DNA from: Mucilaginibacter ginkgonis
GTDB lineage: Bacteria; Bacteroidota; Bacteroidia; Sphingobacteriales; Sphingobacteriaceae
Reading direction: 5' to 3'
Assembly: GCF_009754905.2 (NCBI RefSeq)
Contig: NZ_CP066775.1
Coordinates: 1,426,001 to 1,490,000, forward strand
DNA: 64,000 bases
Both the position numbers and the translations under genes were made by a program. Below, one piece after another: positions 53,013-62,465 of the stretch. The first letter of the stretch is position 1, and each line of letters begins with the position of its first letter. The notes beneath the pieces are model-generated. The model did no database searches. It saw only the letters and a program-made list of their open reading frames with translations, and had not been told where the DNA came from.

Positions 53013-53772
53013 TATAGAAGAATTTGATATGCCGCTCGAGTACAACAGGCAAATCTCATTCGAAAAACAGTTGGACGTTTCTACCGAAGGCACTTACAAG
53101 ATACTTAATATTTTAAAGAATCATTCCGTTAAGGCTACATTCTATTGCACAGCAAACTATGCTATGCACAAACCAGACGTGATCAACGCCATCTTAGAAG
53201 GTGGGCATGAAGTGGCATCACATGGTTATTATCATTCTGATTTTAAGCCTGAGCATTTGCTACAGTCAAAACTTAAACTCGAAGAGATTACCCAAAATCC
53301 AGTTATTGGTTACCGCATGGCGCGTATGATGCCTGTAGATGAGCGCGAGATAGAAAAAGCAGGCTACATATATAACTCTTCTATCAATCCGACGTGGCTG
53401 CCCGGCCGGTATAATAACTTTAGTAAACCACGCACGTGGTTTAAGTTCCATAATGTACTTCAATTACCATCGTCGGTTTCACCATTGGTCCGCTTTCCGT
53501 TGTTTTGGTTAAGCTTTCACAATCTGCCAATGGGTTTGCTTAAATTTTTATGCAAAACCACGCATAAAAAAGATGGCTACTTGAGCTTGTATTTTCATCC
53601 GTGGGAGTTTACAGATCTGGATAAACCTGATGAATACAATTTCCCAGGTTACGTGGTTAAAAACACCGGAGAGGCTTTTGTGAAACGTATTGATGACTTT
53701 ATTGCCTGGGCAAAAAGCATGGTTTACGGATTTCAGCGCACTGATGATTTTGTTATGCAGTTGCGCAAATAA
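52993..53772 (+). CDS. polysaccharide deacetylase family protein
   Basis: A 259-residue NodB-homology domain protein with no signal peptide, cytoplasmic or membrane-associated. It starts ILLSFDIEEFDMP, where the D-E pair of motif 1 is visible (SFDIEEFD); motif 2 reads SHGYYHSDF (SHxxxH-like: SH, then H). TATFYCTANYAMHKP precedes it and LYFHPWEFTDL supplies the late His. This is typical of the DUF3473-lacking deacetylases found in exopolysaccharide clusters. It overlaps the GT2 gene by 20 bases, so the three genes work together, probably in making or trimming a surface glycan. Confidence 0.85.
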   Translation: MILLSFDIEEFDMPLEYNRQISFEKQLDVSTEGTYKILNILKNHSVKATFYCTANYAMHKPDVINAILEGGHEVASHGYYHSDFKPEHLLQSKLKLEEITQNPVIGYRMARMMPVDEREIEKAGYIYNSSINPTWLPGRYNNFSKPRTWFKFHNVLQLPSSVSPLVRFPLFWLSFHNLPMGLLKFLCKTTHKKDGYLSLYFHPWEFTDLDKPDEYNFPGYVVKNTGEAFVKRIDDFIAWAKSMVYGFQRTDDFVMQLRK

Positions 53773-53780
53773 TTTACCGC

Positions 53781-53801
53781 ATGTCGAAGTTATTCCGACA
53801 T
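53781..53801. terminator. weak hairpin between convergent genes
   Basis: ATGTCG (53781-53786) and CGACAT (53796-53801) form an imperfect palindrome between the deacetylase and the E2 gene. No clear U-run follows, so a terminator role is uncertain. Confidence 0.3.
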
Positions 53802-53842
53802 CCGAAAGGCAAATTGTTGGCCAATCTCAAAAAGTCTTTAAC

Positions 53843-55501
53843 TTATATCTGTTTGTTGATATCCCAAGACTCCAGATAGTCTGATACTTTTTTGATAAAA
53901 GCACCACCAAGAGAACCATCAACTACGCGGTGATCGTATGATAAAGACAGGAACATCATATGGCGAATGGCTATTACGTCACCTGATGGGGTTTCTACAA
54001 CCGCCGGTTTCTTTTTAATAGCGCCTATTGCAAGGATAGCGACCTGTGGCTGATTGATGATTGGTGTACCCATCAGGTTACCGAAGGTGCCAACGTTGGT
54101 GATTGTAAAAGTACCATCTTGTATTTCCTCGGGCTTCAATTTATTTTTTCGAGCCCGGTCTGCCAAGTCATTTACTGCCTTGGCGAGGCCAACTAAGCTT
54201 AATTCGTCTGCCTTTTTAATAACCGGCACAATAAGATTACCGCTTGGCAGCGCTGTAGCCATACCTATATTAATGTTCTTCCGTTTGATGATGTTGTAAC
54301 CATCAACAGATACATTGATCATTGGTAAAGCACGGATAGCGTAAGTAACTGCTTCGACAAATATTGGTGTAAACGTTAGTTTACTGTCTTCGCGTTGTTC
54401 AAAAACCTTTTTAGCCTTTTCACGCCATGCCACAAGATTTGTCACATCCACTTCTATAAATGAGGTAACATGCGGCGCACTATGCTTACTGTCAACCATG
54501 TGGTCGGCAATTAAACGGCGCATGCGGTTCATTTCTATGATCTCGTCCTCGCCGCCAACAGAGACCGCCTTTTTTTGCGGTACGTCGTCAGCTTTTGGAG
54601 CTGATGATGGCTGCTGAGCAGCTTCGTTTTGCGGATAAGCCCCCGGCATAATTATCTGCGGATAAAATACATACGGTGGCGGCTGTTGCTGATAAGCAGG
54701 TTGTTGCTGATATGTTTGCGGTTGTGATACTTGCGGTTGGCTCCTAACAGGCTGCTGCGCGGCGTTTGGCTCAGCAGCAGGTGCTTGTGTTTGTTGAACG
54801 GACTCAGGTTGCGGAGCGGGTGCTGATTCCTGCTGCGATCTTACTGCAGCAGGTGCTGATGCTTGTGGCGCAGACTGAGGAGTTTCGCTTACTTGTTGCT
54901 GAGGTGCAACCTTTTTGCTTTGCAGATAGTTAAGCAGGTCGTCTTTGGTGAGGCGGCCTTCAGAACCCGTACCCGGTATATTGGCGAGATCGTTTATGTC
55001 AATGCCTTCGCGGCTGGCAATACTTTTTACAAGCGGCGAATAAAATCTGCCGGACTTACTGCCGCCATTGCTATCTGCTTTGGCTGCTGCTTTATTTTGC
55101 AGCTGATCTATACCCGGTATTTGAGCCGACTTAACAGGCTCTGCTTGCGGAGCAGGTGCAGGAGAAGATACTATAGGTTGCGATGCCGGAGCTGATTGCT
55201 CTTGAACGGTCGGCGCAGCTACATGTGCTGGTTGCGCTGCAGGCGCGGTGGATTGAGCGGCACCGGTTTGTATAACGGCAAGCGGAGAGCCAACTTGTAC
55301 TACATCATCTACCTTATACAATTGCTGGCTTAGTACCCCCGCCACAGGCGACGGAACTTCGGAGTCAACTTTATCCGTAGCGATCTCTAACACAGCCTCA
55401 TCTGCCTCAATGGTATCGCCAGGGTTTTTCAGCCATCTTATCACGGTTGCTTCTGCAACACTCTCCCCCATTTTTGGCAATAACAATTGGTAGTCAGACA
55501 T
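53843..55501 (-). CDS. dihydrolipoamide acyltransferase (E2) of a 2-oxoacid dehydrogenase complex
   Basis: E2 core of a 2-oxo acid dehydrogenase, 552 residues. One N-terminal lipoyl domain with the lipoylated Lys44 in EIATDKVDSEVP; a peripheral-subunit-binding domain around YSPLVKSIASREGIDINDLANIPGTG (about 155-195); a long Pro/Gln/Ala/Tyr-rich linker (about 196-300); and the catalytic domain ending SLSYDHRVVDGSLGGAF. The FVEAVTYAIRAL and GTFGNLMGTPIINQPQ segments suggest the branched-chain or 2-oxoglutarate branch rather than pyruvate. E1 and E3 genes are not in the window. Confidence 0.9.
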   Translation of the reverse strand: MSDYQLLLPKMGESVAEATVIRWLKNPGDTIEADEAVLEIATDKVDSEVPSPVAGVLSQQLYKVDDVVQVGSPLAVIQTGAAQSTAPAAQPAHVAAPTVQEQSAPASQPIVSSPAPAPQAEPVKSAQIPGIDQLQNKAAAKADSNGGSKSGRFYSPLVKSIASREGIDINDLANIPGTGSEGRLTKDDLLNYLQSKKVAPQQQVSETPQSAPQASAPAAVRSQQESAPAPQPESVQQTQAPAAEPNAAQQPVRSQPQVSQPQTYQQQPAYQQQPPPYVFYPQIIMPGAYPQNEAAQQPSSAPKADDVPQKKAVSVGGEDEIIEMNRMRRLIADHMVDSKHSAPHVTSFIEVDVTNLVAWREKAKKVFEQREDSKLTFTPIFVEAVTYAIRALPMINVSVDGYNIIKRKNINIGMATALPSGNLIVPVIKKADELSLVGLAKAVNDLADRARKNKLKPEEIQDGTFTITNVGTFGNLMGTPIINQPQVAILAIGAIKKKPAVVETPSGDVIAIRHMMFLSLSYDHRVVDGSLGGAFIKKVSDYLESWDINKQI

Positions 55502-55550
55502 TGGTAACGATAGAATATTGATGGCTCAAAAATAAGGCTTTCCTTAATTT

Positions 55551-56795
55551 TTAATTAACATCCTGCAATAAAGTATTCAACATTCCGAGGGCCGCTATAG
55601 CAGTCCTTTCAATGTTTTGCAGGCGCTTAGAGCCGAATGTGAATTTCTTGACCACGGTTTTTCCACATTTTGCAACACCTATCCAGACAGTGCCTACGGG
55701 CTTATCGGGGAGGCCTCCACCAGGCCCGGCAATACCCGTAACGGCTATCGCATAGTCAGATTTAAAGTTCAGCAACGCACCCTCCACCATCTCGGTAACG
55801 GTTTGTTCACTTACTGCACCGTGCTGCCAAAGCGTTTCATTTTTCACACCAAGCAAACTTTCTTTAAGCTCATAAGAATATGAAACTGCGCCGCCAAAAA
55901 ATACTGCTGATGATCCAGGATGCCTGGTGAACAGATGGGATATGTATCCGCCTGTACAGCTTTCTGCAACAGATAAAGTTTGCCCGCGTTCGGTTAGTTG
56001 GTTTAGTATCGCTTTCTCCAGAGCTACATCATCTTCGGCAACAACAACGTTTTTCACCCGATCTACTATGAGTTTGTAATAGTCGCCGATTTCTTGTTCA
56101 AGCGTTCCCCCAGCATCCTCATAGCCGCTTAAACGTAATCTCACCTGGCCAAGTTTTGGCAGATAGGCAAGTTTGATATGTGCCGGCAGGCTGTCTTCGA
56201 TATCCGCGATACGCTCTGCTAAAAAAGATTCACCCTCGCCAACGGTTAAGATGGTTCTATGAATAACTTTTGGAAGTTTAAAACGCTGTTCCAGTCTCGG
56301 GATAACAGTTTCATCCATCATATATTCCATTTCGAATGGAACACCCGGCATGGAGATATAAATTTTGCCCTCATGTTCAAACCACATGCCCGGGGCTGTA
56401 CCGTTATTATTCGGGATCACCTCACAATTTTCGGGCACATGGGCTTGTTTAATATTCACGTCCAGCAATGGACGGTTGTATCTGGCGAAAATGCGTCTTA
56501 CATTCTCGAGGGCGCCGTCGTCCTGTTTAAAACCAACATTAAAGTATTGCGCCAGTGTTTTTTTGGTGATGTCGTCCTTAGTCGGGCCAAGTCCACCAGT
56601 TATCAGAATGACATCCGCGCGTTTATGCGTCTCCGCCAAAGCGGTAAGAATGTGATCGGCATCATCAGAAACGGACGATATTTGCTTTACCCTTATACCC
56701 ACCGAATTTAGGCGGGTGGCCATCCATGCCGAGTTGGTATCAACTATTTGCCCTATTAATATTTCGTCGCCAATGGTAATGATCTCTGCTAACAT
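55551..56795 (-). CDS. cinA: CinA-family nicotinamide-nucleotide amidase
   Basis: Two-domain protein of 414 residues. The N-terminal MoCF-like/pyrophosphatase domain starts AEIITIGDEILIGQIVDTNSAWMA with ITGGLGPTKDDIT; the C-terminal PncC-type domain carries SVAESCTGGYISHLFT and AVTGIAGPGGG with the DKPVGTVWIG strand. Family members cleave ADP-ribose and deamidate NMN, recycling pyridine nucleotides. It lies between E2 and lptD on the minus strand; the gap to lptD is only three bases, so the two are co-transcribed. Confidence 0.93.
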   Translation of the reverse strand: MLAEIITIGDEILIGQIVDTNSAWMATRLNSVGIRVKQISSVSDDADHILTALAETHKRADVILITGGLGPTKDDITKKTLAQYFNVGFKQDDGALENVRRIFARYNRPLLDVNIKQAHVPENCEVIPNNNGTAPGMWFEHEGKIYISMPGVPFEMEYMMDETVIPRLEQRFKLPKVIHRTILTVGEGESFLAERIADIEDSLPAHIKLAYLPKLGQVRLRLSGYEDAGGTLEQEIGDYYKLIVDRVKNVVVAEDDVALEKAILNQLTERGQTLSVAESCTGGYISHLFTRHPGSSAVFFGGAVSYSYELKESLLGVKNETLWQHGAVSEQTVTEMVEGALLNFKSDYAIAVTGIAGPGGGLPDKPVGTVWIGVAKCGKTVVKKFTFGSKRLQNIERTAIAALGMLNTLLQDVN

Positions 56796-56798
56796 GTA

Positions 56799-59531
56799 TT
56801 AGTAATACGGATTATAGAACTGATTGTTGGTGTAATCGTTGCGTTTACTCAATTTCAGGTCCTGCAGTATTGACGCTTTAACCCTTAGTGTTGCTGTGTA
56901 CATCTTCAAATAACCAAAAGGTATCCACTGGATGGACAGGTCCCAACAATGCAAATCGCGGTAGATACCAAACTGAGCGGTACTTAATGTTTGCTTGCGA
57001 ATATCAACGTCAGAATAATAAGTTATCTTCCACTTTGGAGTGATGCTTACGTCGCCGCGCAGCTGCATGGTATTGGTAACACTGGTGCCTAAATAATTTA
57101 AGAGCGAGTAATTAAACGTATAGCTTACGTTGACATTCCATGGCACGTTAAAGTCCACAAACGCGCTTTGATCCTGGTTGATAAGCGAAAGACGTTCGGC
57201 TTGTTCCGGAGTAAGGCCTTGCAATGGCGCATTATTTACACCCTGCCCCCTGTTGGCAACCGTTTTAGCCCGTGAATTAAAGCTAATGTTTGCGGAGGCG
57301 AAGAAATTGGTGAGCTTCGGAATAGCGTATTGGTCTTTAACTATCGGGTATCTGCCTATCTGGTTATTAGATATCGAATCCCGCAGAAGCACTTTATAGG
57401 GATATAAGGTACCGCCAAAGTTTATATTTAAACGCTGATTGAATACAGCAGTATGGCCATTAAAGTTAATTGGCGAAAGTTTAAAGGAGTCTGCAACAAA
57501 ATTGTAAAAGGATGATATAGTAAAACCCTGCAATATTTGAATTTTCTTATCTACTTGTGAGGTATCTGTAGCCTTAGGCCGCACTTTAGCTTCGATGGTG
57601 TTGTCTAAAGTTATACCGACACCTGCCTGCCGTTGAGCACTGCCCGGGGCATATGCAGAATTTGAGAATATTGAATAGCGCTGAAAAGTATAAGGGTAAG
57701 GCACTGTGGCCTGGCTTACAACTGTTTGGTTATACCATGCCCTGCTGTAGTCTGGGTTGTAATTAAATGATAAAGTTGGCGTTAGCACATGGCGAATGGC
57801 TCGTAACTTACCCGACCCTTTAAAGTTATAAGTGCCGTATACTTTAGTTGACAGCGAGGTTCCTAGATTATATTCGCCCGCGCGTTTGAAGCCTGCAATG
57901 GTGTCAATTGTAGGGATGGAATTACCGCTGTTAAGATTGTTACGGTCGTAGAACTTGTTAATGCTTTGCAGGTTCCAGTATTCATTGTAAGTAGCATTGA
58001 TACCAAACTGAAAAAACCTTAAAAACGTGAGGTTTAAATTAGCCGGCAATGTTTGTCTTAAACCGGTTTGCAGTCGGCGGGATAATACGCCGCTTTGAAA
58101 TAATTGTGATTCAGGGATTTGCGATAACCTGTTAGTCCCCTGCGCCGTGTAGCTCACAGACACTTTTTGATACCATTTCTGTTCGCCTACCCGCTCTTTC
58201 GAATCAAATGGACTGATACTGGTCATGTTAAAGTTGAACGAAGGAAGTTCCAGGTCAATGGTTTTCCTAGTAAGGTCTTGTGCATGTGATAAACTGGTGG
58301 TAAAGTTAAAAGGTGTACCAGCCCATGTTTTGGCATATGATATACTCGACCGTAAGTTGTTTTGCGTAATTTGTTGCAAGCTATAACCTGTATTAGCCCG
58401 GCTGTTTGCATAATAGCTTGAAGTTCCGGCGTTTACAGAAGCGTTAAACGTTGAGCCGGGATGCGCCGCAGGATCTTGGGTGTGGCTCCAGCGGATGTTG
58501 AAACTGTTAGTCCGCGGATCGCCGGGGTTGCCGTAATTAAGGGAAGAAAAACTTAAGGTAACATCGCCGGTGTAACGATAACGTTTTAGATAACGGGATT
58601 GCTCACTTAGTTCGAAACCTCCATGCGAGTATACTGTGGCATTGGTCAGCAGATCGATATTATCATTAAAGCCTAAATAGTATCCAAAATTGCGCAGATA
58701 GAAACCCAGCCTGGCATCCTCACCAAAAGAAGGCAATATTACGCCCGATGCGCGAGTATTAGGCTTCGGAAAAAACCCGAACGGAATAGCCAATGGCAGT
58801 GGTACGCCTTCAATTTCTAAGTAAGCCGGTCCGGAAATAATTTGCTTTTGCGTAGCTATACCTTTGGTGATCACAATACCAAAGTGCGTATCGGGATACG
58901 GCAAGTCACAAGTACTATAGATCACATTGTGGTAAGCAACCTCGTCTTCATTAAGCCTTTTGGCTTCACCGCCCGAAAGAAAGTTGGCATCCTGCGCGGA
59001 AGCGGGGTTCCACACCTTACCTTTTTTAGTCTCGTAGTTGTAATATAATGAATCAGCCGCGGCTGGCTTTTCATTTTTTTGTTTGGTGATTGGCCGGCCA
59101 ACGTAACGATGTGTTTTGGGGTCTATCAAACCGCTGGCGAATATCAGCTTCTTAGTTTGGTCTAAACGGATGAAGTCAGCATCCAGCTCAAAATCTTGAT
59201 ATTTAACCCTTGCACGTCCATATAGGTACTGTATTTTGGTTGCGTTATCGGTATAAGATGAATCTTCCGATGTTGCTGTAACAATATCTTCCAATCCGTT
59301 CGACGCCTTCCTGGTGGTGTCCTTTGCAACGGTTGCATTTTTTTTTGTAATTTTAGTGGGCTTCGCATTAGGTAGTATCTTATTTTCAGGAGTGAGATAT
59401 TTTGGCAAAGTGTCTCTGTTTGGCGATTGATCTGCCAATATCTTTGTTTGAAAAGCGTTATGATTTACAGCAAATGATGCTTTCGCCAGTACAAGACACA
59501 ATAAGATAGATAAGAACCTGGCGAATTTCAA
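56799..59531 (-). CDS. lptD: LptD-like outer-membrane LPS-assembly protein
   Basis: A 910-residue exported protein with a signal peptide (about 1-21, SFA-VN). The N-terminal OstA/LptA-like jellyroll is seen in DNATKIQYLYGRARVKYQDFELDADFIRLDQ, followed by LPFGFFPKPNTRASGVILPSFGED and a long series of alternating beta strands forming a large barrel. This is the Bacteroidota version of LptD, which inserts lipopolysaccharide in the outer leaflet; the family's LptE plug is not obvious nearby. It is divergent from the amidase gene across 52 bases and three bases upstream of cinA. Confidence 0.85.
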   Translation of the reverse strand: MKFARFLSILLCLVLAKASFAVNHNAFQTKILADQSPNRDTLPKYLTPENKILPNAKPTKITKKNATVAKDTTRKASNGLEDIVTATSEDSSYTDNATKIQYLYGRARVKYQDFELDADFIRLDQTKKLIFASGLIDPKTHRYVGRPITKQKNEKPAAADSLYYNYETKKGKVWNPASAQDANFLSGGEAKRLNEDEVAYHNVIYSTCDLPYPDTHFGIVITKGIATQKQIISGPAYLEIEGVPLPLAIPFGFFPKPNTRASGVILPSFGEDARLGFYLRNFGYYLGFNDNIDLLTNATVYSHGGFELSEQSRYLKRYRYTGDVTLSFSSLNYGNPGDPRTNSFNIRWSHTQDPAAHPGSTFNASVNAGTSSYYANSRANTGYSLQQITQNNLRSSISYAKTWAGTPFNFTTSLSHAQDLTRKTIDLELPSFNFNMTSISPFDSKERVGEQKWYQKVSVSYTAQGTNRLSQIPESQLFQSGVLSRRLQTGLRQTLPANLNLTFLRFFQFGINATYNEYWNLQSINKFYDRNNLNSGNSIPTIDTIAGFKRAGEYNLGTSLSTKVYGTYNFKGSGKLRAIRHVLTPTLSFNYNPDYSRAWYNQTVVSQATVPYPYTFQRYSIFSNSAYAPGSAQRQAGVGITLDNTIEAKVRPKATDTSQVDKKIQILQGFTISSFYNFVADSFKLSPINFNGHTAVFNQRLNINFGGTLYPYKVLLRDSISNNQIGRYPIVKDQYAIPKLTNFFASANISFNSRAKTVANRGQGVNNAPLQGLTPEQAERLSLINQDQSAFVDFNVPWNVNVSYTFNYSLLNYLGTSVTNTMQLRGDVSITPKWKITYYSDVDIRKQTLSTAQFGIYRDLHCWDLSIQWIPFGYLKMYTATLRVKASILQDLKLSKRNDYTNNQFYNPYY

Positions 59532-59583
59532 AATTAATTAGTAATGATATTTCTGCGGTCTAAGCTATCCGCGTTCAAAAATA

Positions 59584-60438
59584 ATGAAAAATAAAGCATT
59601 CAAAACAATCATTTATTCTACCTCACTATTCCTTCTATCACTGTCATTGTTCTCATTTAAGGCCGTTCCCGACAGTGCAAAAAGAGATTCTACACCTACA
59701 GGTTATAAATTACGTACCATTGTTGTTGATGCCGGTCACGGCGGTAAAAGGCTGGGAGCTAACGGTGCATACTCTGTAGAAAAGAATGTAACGCTTGCCC
59801 TGGCTTTTAAATTGCAGAAAGCGATACAAAAAGAAGTGCCTGATGTAAACGTGGTGATGACCCGCACTACTGATGATGACATATTATGGCAAAAAAGATC
59901 TGACATTGCCAACGAGGCAAAAGGCGACCTTTTTATTTCGCTGCACTGCAACTCTTTGTCAGATAAAGTGGTGACTGTTAACGGCCGCAGGCGACGCATC
60001 CCGGATCAATCCGGACGTGGAGTATTGCTATTGGTTTATGGCTTTCACCGTGATAAAGAAGAAGCTGCGGCGCTTCGCGAAAACTTATTTGAGGATAAAG
60101 ATGTTAAAGGTGCAGACGCTGTCGACTTTAACGACCCTACACAAATGATATTGCTTAATGCATTTAAAAACAAATACCGCAAGCGCAGTATTCATTTTGC
60201 AGATATCATTAACGACGAATTTAAAGACACAGACGGCAGGCCGAGCGAAGGTGTACGCGAACAGGGCATATTAGTTTTGTGCCATAGCGCTATGCCGGCA
60301 GTATTGGTAGAAACCGGATATATTAACAATCCTAAAGACGAGGAATATTTAAACTCTGATGAAGGACAAAATGAAATTGTAGCCACTTTGATTAGGTCTA
60401 TAAAGACATACAAGGCCGAAGTTGAAATGGTGAATTAA
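59584..60438 (+). CDS. N-acetylmuramoyl-L-alanine amidase (Amidase_3)
   Basis: Exported zinc amidase of 284 residues that cuts the peptide stem from glycan. After an N-terminal hydrophobic signal (about 6-25), the first metal motif is VVDAGHGGKRLGANG, followed by EKNVTLALAFKLQKAI, the second His in ISLHCNSL, and the late catalytic Glu in PAVLVETGYINNPKDEEYL. It starts an operon with the MCE protein 28 bases downstream. Likely needed for cell separation. Confidence 0.9.
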   Translation: MKNKAFKTIIYSTSLFLLSLSLFSFKAVPDSAKRDSTPTGYKLRTIVVDAGHGGKRLGANGAYSVEKNVTLALAFKLQKAIQKEVPDVNVVMTRTTDDDILWQKRSDIANEAKGDLFISLHCNSLSDKVVTVNGRRRRIPDQSGRGVLLLVYGFHRDKEEAAALRENLFEDKDVKGADAVDFNDPTQMILLNAFKNKYRKRSIHFADIINDEFKDTDGRPSEGVREQGILVLCHSAMPAVLVETGYINNPKDEEYLNSDEGQNEIVATLIRSIKTYKAEVEMVN

Positions 60439-60466
60439 ATTACGTATACATCTAAAATATCATATC

Positions 60467-61411
60467 TTGAAAATCTCTAACGAAACTAAAGTTGGCATAT
60501 TGGCTGTTGTTGCTGTTGTTGTATTAATATTAGGCTACAGCTACTTAAGAGGTGCCGACGTATTTTCTACCGACGATCGTTTTTATGCTATCTATAAAAA
60601 TGTAGAAGGCCTTACCGTCTCTAAACCCGTGTTGGTAAATGGTTTTCCCATAGGTAAAGTTTCTAAAATGGAACTGCGCGGCGACGGCCAGACGATCGTT
60701 CAATTCAAGATACAGCATAAATATAACGTTCCGGTTAATACGCTGGCGAAATTAGAAAGCACCGACTTATTAGGTAGTAAAGCTATAGTCTTTGAATTGG
60801 GCACCAGTAAAGAAAATGCTGAAGATCAGGATACGCTCCGCGCGGATATTCAGGGCAGTTTGGCAGAAAGCCTGCAGCCGGTACAGAAAAAAGCTGAAAT
60901 GTTAATCTCGCGCCTGGATTCCACCCTGGCATCTGTAAACAGGATAGTAAACCCAAATTTCCAGAAAAACGTGGACCGCAGTTTCCAAAGTATTGCCAAT
61001 ACCTTGCAAACGCTTGAAAGCACTTCGAAGAAAATAGATGCTATTGTTGGTTCGCAAAGCGGCCATATCAACGGCATTATGACCAATGCACAGGCTGTTA
61101 CAGAAAACTTAAAGACCAGCACCGGCAGGTTGAACAACATAACTGCTAACTTCGACCGTTTTAGCGGTGATCTGGCTAATGGAAACATCAACCAAACGCT
61201 TGCAAATGCGAATAAAACAATGGCTAACCTACAGGCTACCGTCGACAAGATCAATAATGGTAAAGGGACACTGTCTCTACTAATTAACGACGACAGGATG
61301 TATAATAACCTGAATGCGGCTTCTGCAAATCTTAATAATCTGTTTATTGATCTTAAAGCACATCCAAGCCGCTACGTGAGCTTCTCTGTTTTCGGGCGTA
61401 AGGATAAATAG
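60467..61411 (+). CDS. MlaD/MCE-family lipid-transport protein
   Basis: A 314-residue protein with one N-terminal membrane helix (about 8-25) and an MCE domain (about 35-115, with VEGLTVSKPVLVNGFPIGKVSKMEL and LESTDLLGSKAIVFEL). A long helical, coiled-coil-like tail follows. The start is TTG; no ATG is available in frame near the membrane helix. MCE proteins form hexameric rings that shuttle phospholipids across the periplasm. Partner ABC genes (mlaE, mlaF) are not adjacent. It likely shares the amidase transcript. Confidence 0.87.
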   Translation: MKISNETKVGILAVVAVVVLILGYSYLRGADVFSTDDRFYAIYKNVEGLTVSKPVLVNGFPIGKVSKMELRGDGQTIVQFKIQHKYNVPVNTLAKLESTDLLGSKAIVFELGTSKENAEDQDTLRADIQGSLAESLQPVQKKAEMLISRLDSTLASVNRIVNPNFQKNVDRSFQSIANTLQTLESTSKKIDAIVGSQSGHINGIMTNAQAVTENLKTSTGRLNNITANFDRFSGDLANGNINQTLANANKTMANLQATVDKINNGKGTLSLLINDDRMYNNLNAASANLNNLFIDLKAHPSRYVSFSVFGRKDK

Positions 61412-61432
61412 AACCTTTAAATAAACAATTTT

Positions 61433-61516
61433 TCATTGCGAGGCACGAAGCAATCTCGTCGCTTTCCCATTGAACTCTACGGGATCGCCGCGCCGCATAC
61501 TGCGGCTCGCAACGAC
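61433..61516. repeat. dispersed intergenic repeat with inverted ends
   Basis: TCATTGCGAG (61433-61442) and CTCGCAACGA (61506-61515) are near-perfect inverted ends; an inner GCCGCGCCGC and GAAGCAATCTC are typical of REP-like elements in this family. It lies between convergent MCE and rnz genes. Confidence 0.6.
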
Positions 61517-61538
61517 ATGATGGATTGGTTTAGAAACT

Positions 61539-62450
61539 TTAAACCTCAAACGTCTTACCTTCTATAGCCAATTGCGTATCAGGGAAAACCTGCTGTGCTT
61601 CTTCAAGCAGATCATTCAGTGTTTTATAGCGGGCAGAGAAGTGCCCTATAAGTAACTGCTTTGCCTGCACTTCTGTTGCAATCTCACCGGCTTGCCATGC
61701 TGTGGTATGGAAGGTCTGTATAGCCCTGTCCAGCATATTGTGTAGGAACGTAGCTTCATGGTAAAGCAAGTCGGCATTTTTAATAAACGGAAAGTAGCTG
61801 GTATTGTAAATAGTATCTGAACAATATGCATAGCTCTTTGGCGCGCTGGAGTCCTTTGTTAGTTCACCATTTTGATGAATTGTTCCGTCGGGCGCCACAT
61901 AGTTTAATCCGCGTTTCAATTGCGAATAGAATGAAACCGGAATATTTAGCGGCTCTACTTTCTCTTTGATGATCTTACGCAGCAATTTCTTTTGCCTGAA
62001 CAGGAAACCTGTACAAGGGATTCGGTGATCAAGCGGAAACGTTTCTACACAGATATCCTGATTGTCTAATATGACCTGATGGGTCGTAGCGTCGGTAGCA
62101 TACAACTCTATTTGGTACTGCAAGTGAGTGTCAGAGTGCTTAAACTGCAACTCTATGATCTCTTTAAGCGGTGCAGGACCAAAAAGCTTAAGTGGCTTAG
62201 TGCGCCCGTTAAGATGGAGAGACGATAGCAGGCCCACAAGACCGAGATAATGGTCGCCGTGCAAGTGGCTGATAAAAATATGATCTATACGACTGGCCTT
62301 AACATCAAACTTAAGCATTTGCTGTTGCGTGCCTTCGCCGCAATCGATCAGGTAAATATGCTCATTGATATTTAACGCCTGCGAGGTTGGATTCCTGTTA
62401 TAAATAGGCGTTGCAGAACTGCTACCAAGTATGGTTACCTCAAACTTCAT
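61539..62450 (-). CDS. rnz: ribonuclease Z
   Basis: Metallo-beta-lactamase-fold tRNA 3'-endonuclease of 303 residues. It starts EVTILGSSSATPIYNRNPTSQ; the zinc motif is SHLHGDHYLGLVGLL, the SFPLDHRIPCTGF-like flexible-arm region reads ETFPLDHRIPCTGFLF, and late ligands are HEATFLH and LLIGHFSARY. It removes 3' trailers from tRNA precursors that lack CCA. It follows the STAS gene on the same strand with 15 bases between. Confidence 0.93.
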   Translation of the reverse strand: MKFEVTILGSSSATPIYNRNPTSQALNINEHIYLIDCGEGTQQQMLKFDVKASRIDHIFISHLHGDHYLGLVGLLSSLHLNGRTKPLKLFGPAPLKEIIELQFKHSDTHLQYQIELYATDATTHQVILDNQDICVETFPLDHRIPCTGFLFRQKKLLRKIIKEKVEPLNIPVSFYSQLKRGLNYVAPDGTIHQNGELTKDSSAPKSYAYCSDTIYNTSYFPFIKNADLLYHEATFLHNMLDRAIQTFHTTAWQAGEIATEVQAKQLLIGHFSARYKTLNDLLEEAQQVFPDTQLAIEGKTFEV

Positions 62451-62465
62451 AGCAGCTGTGAGGGT

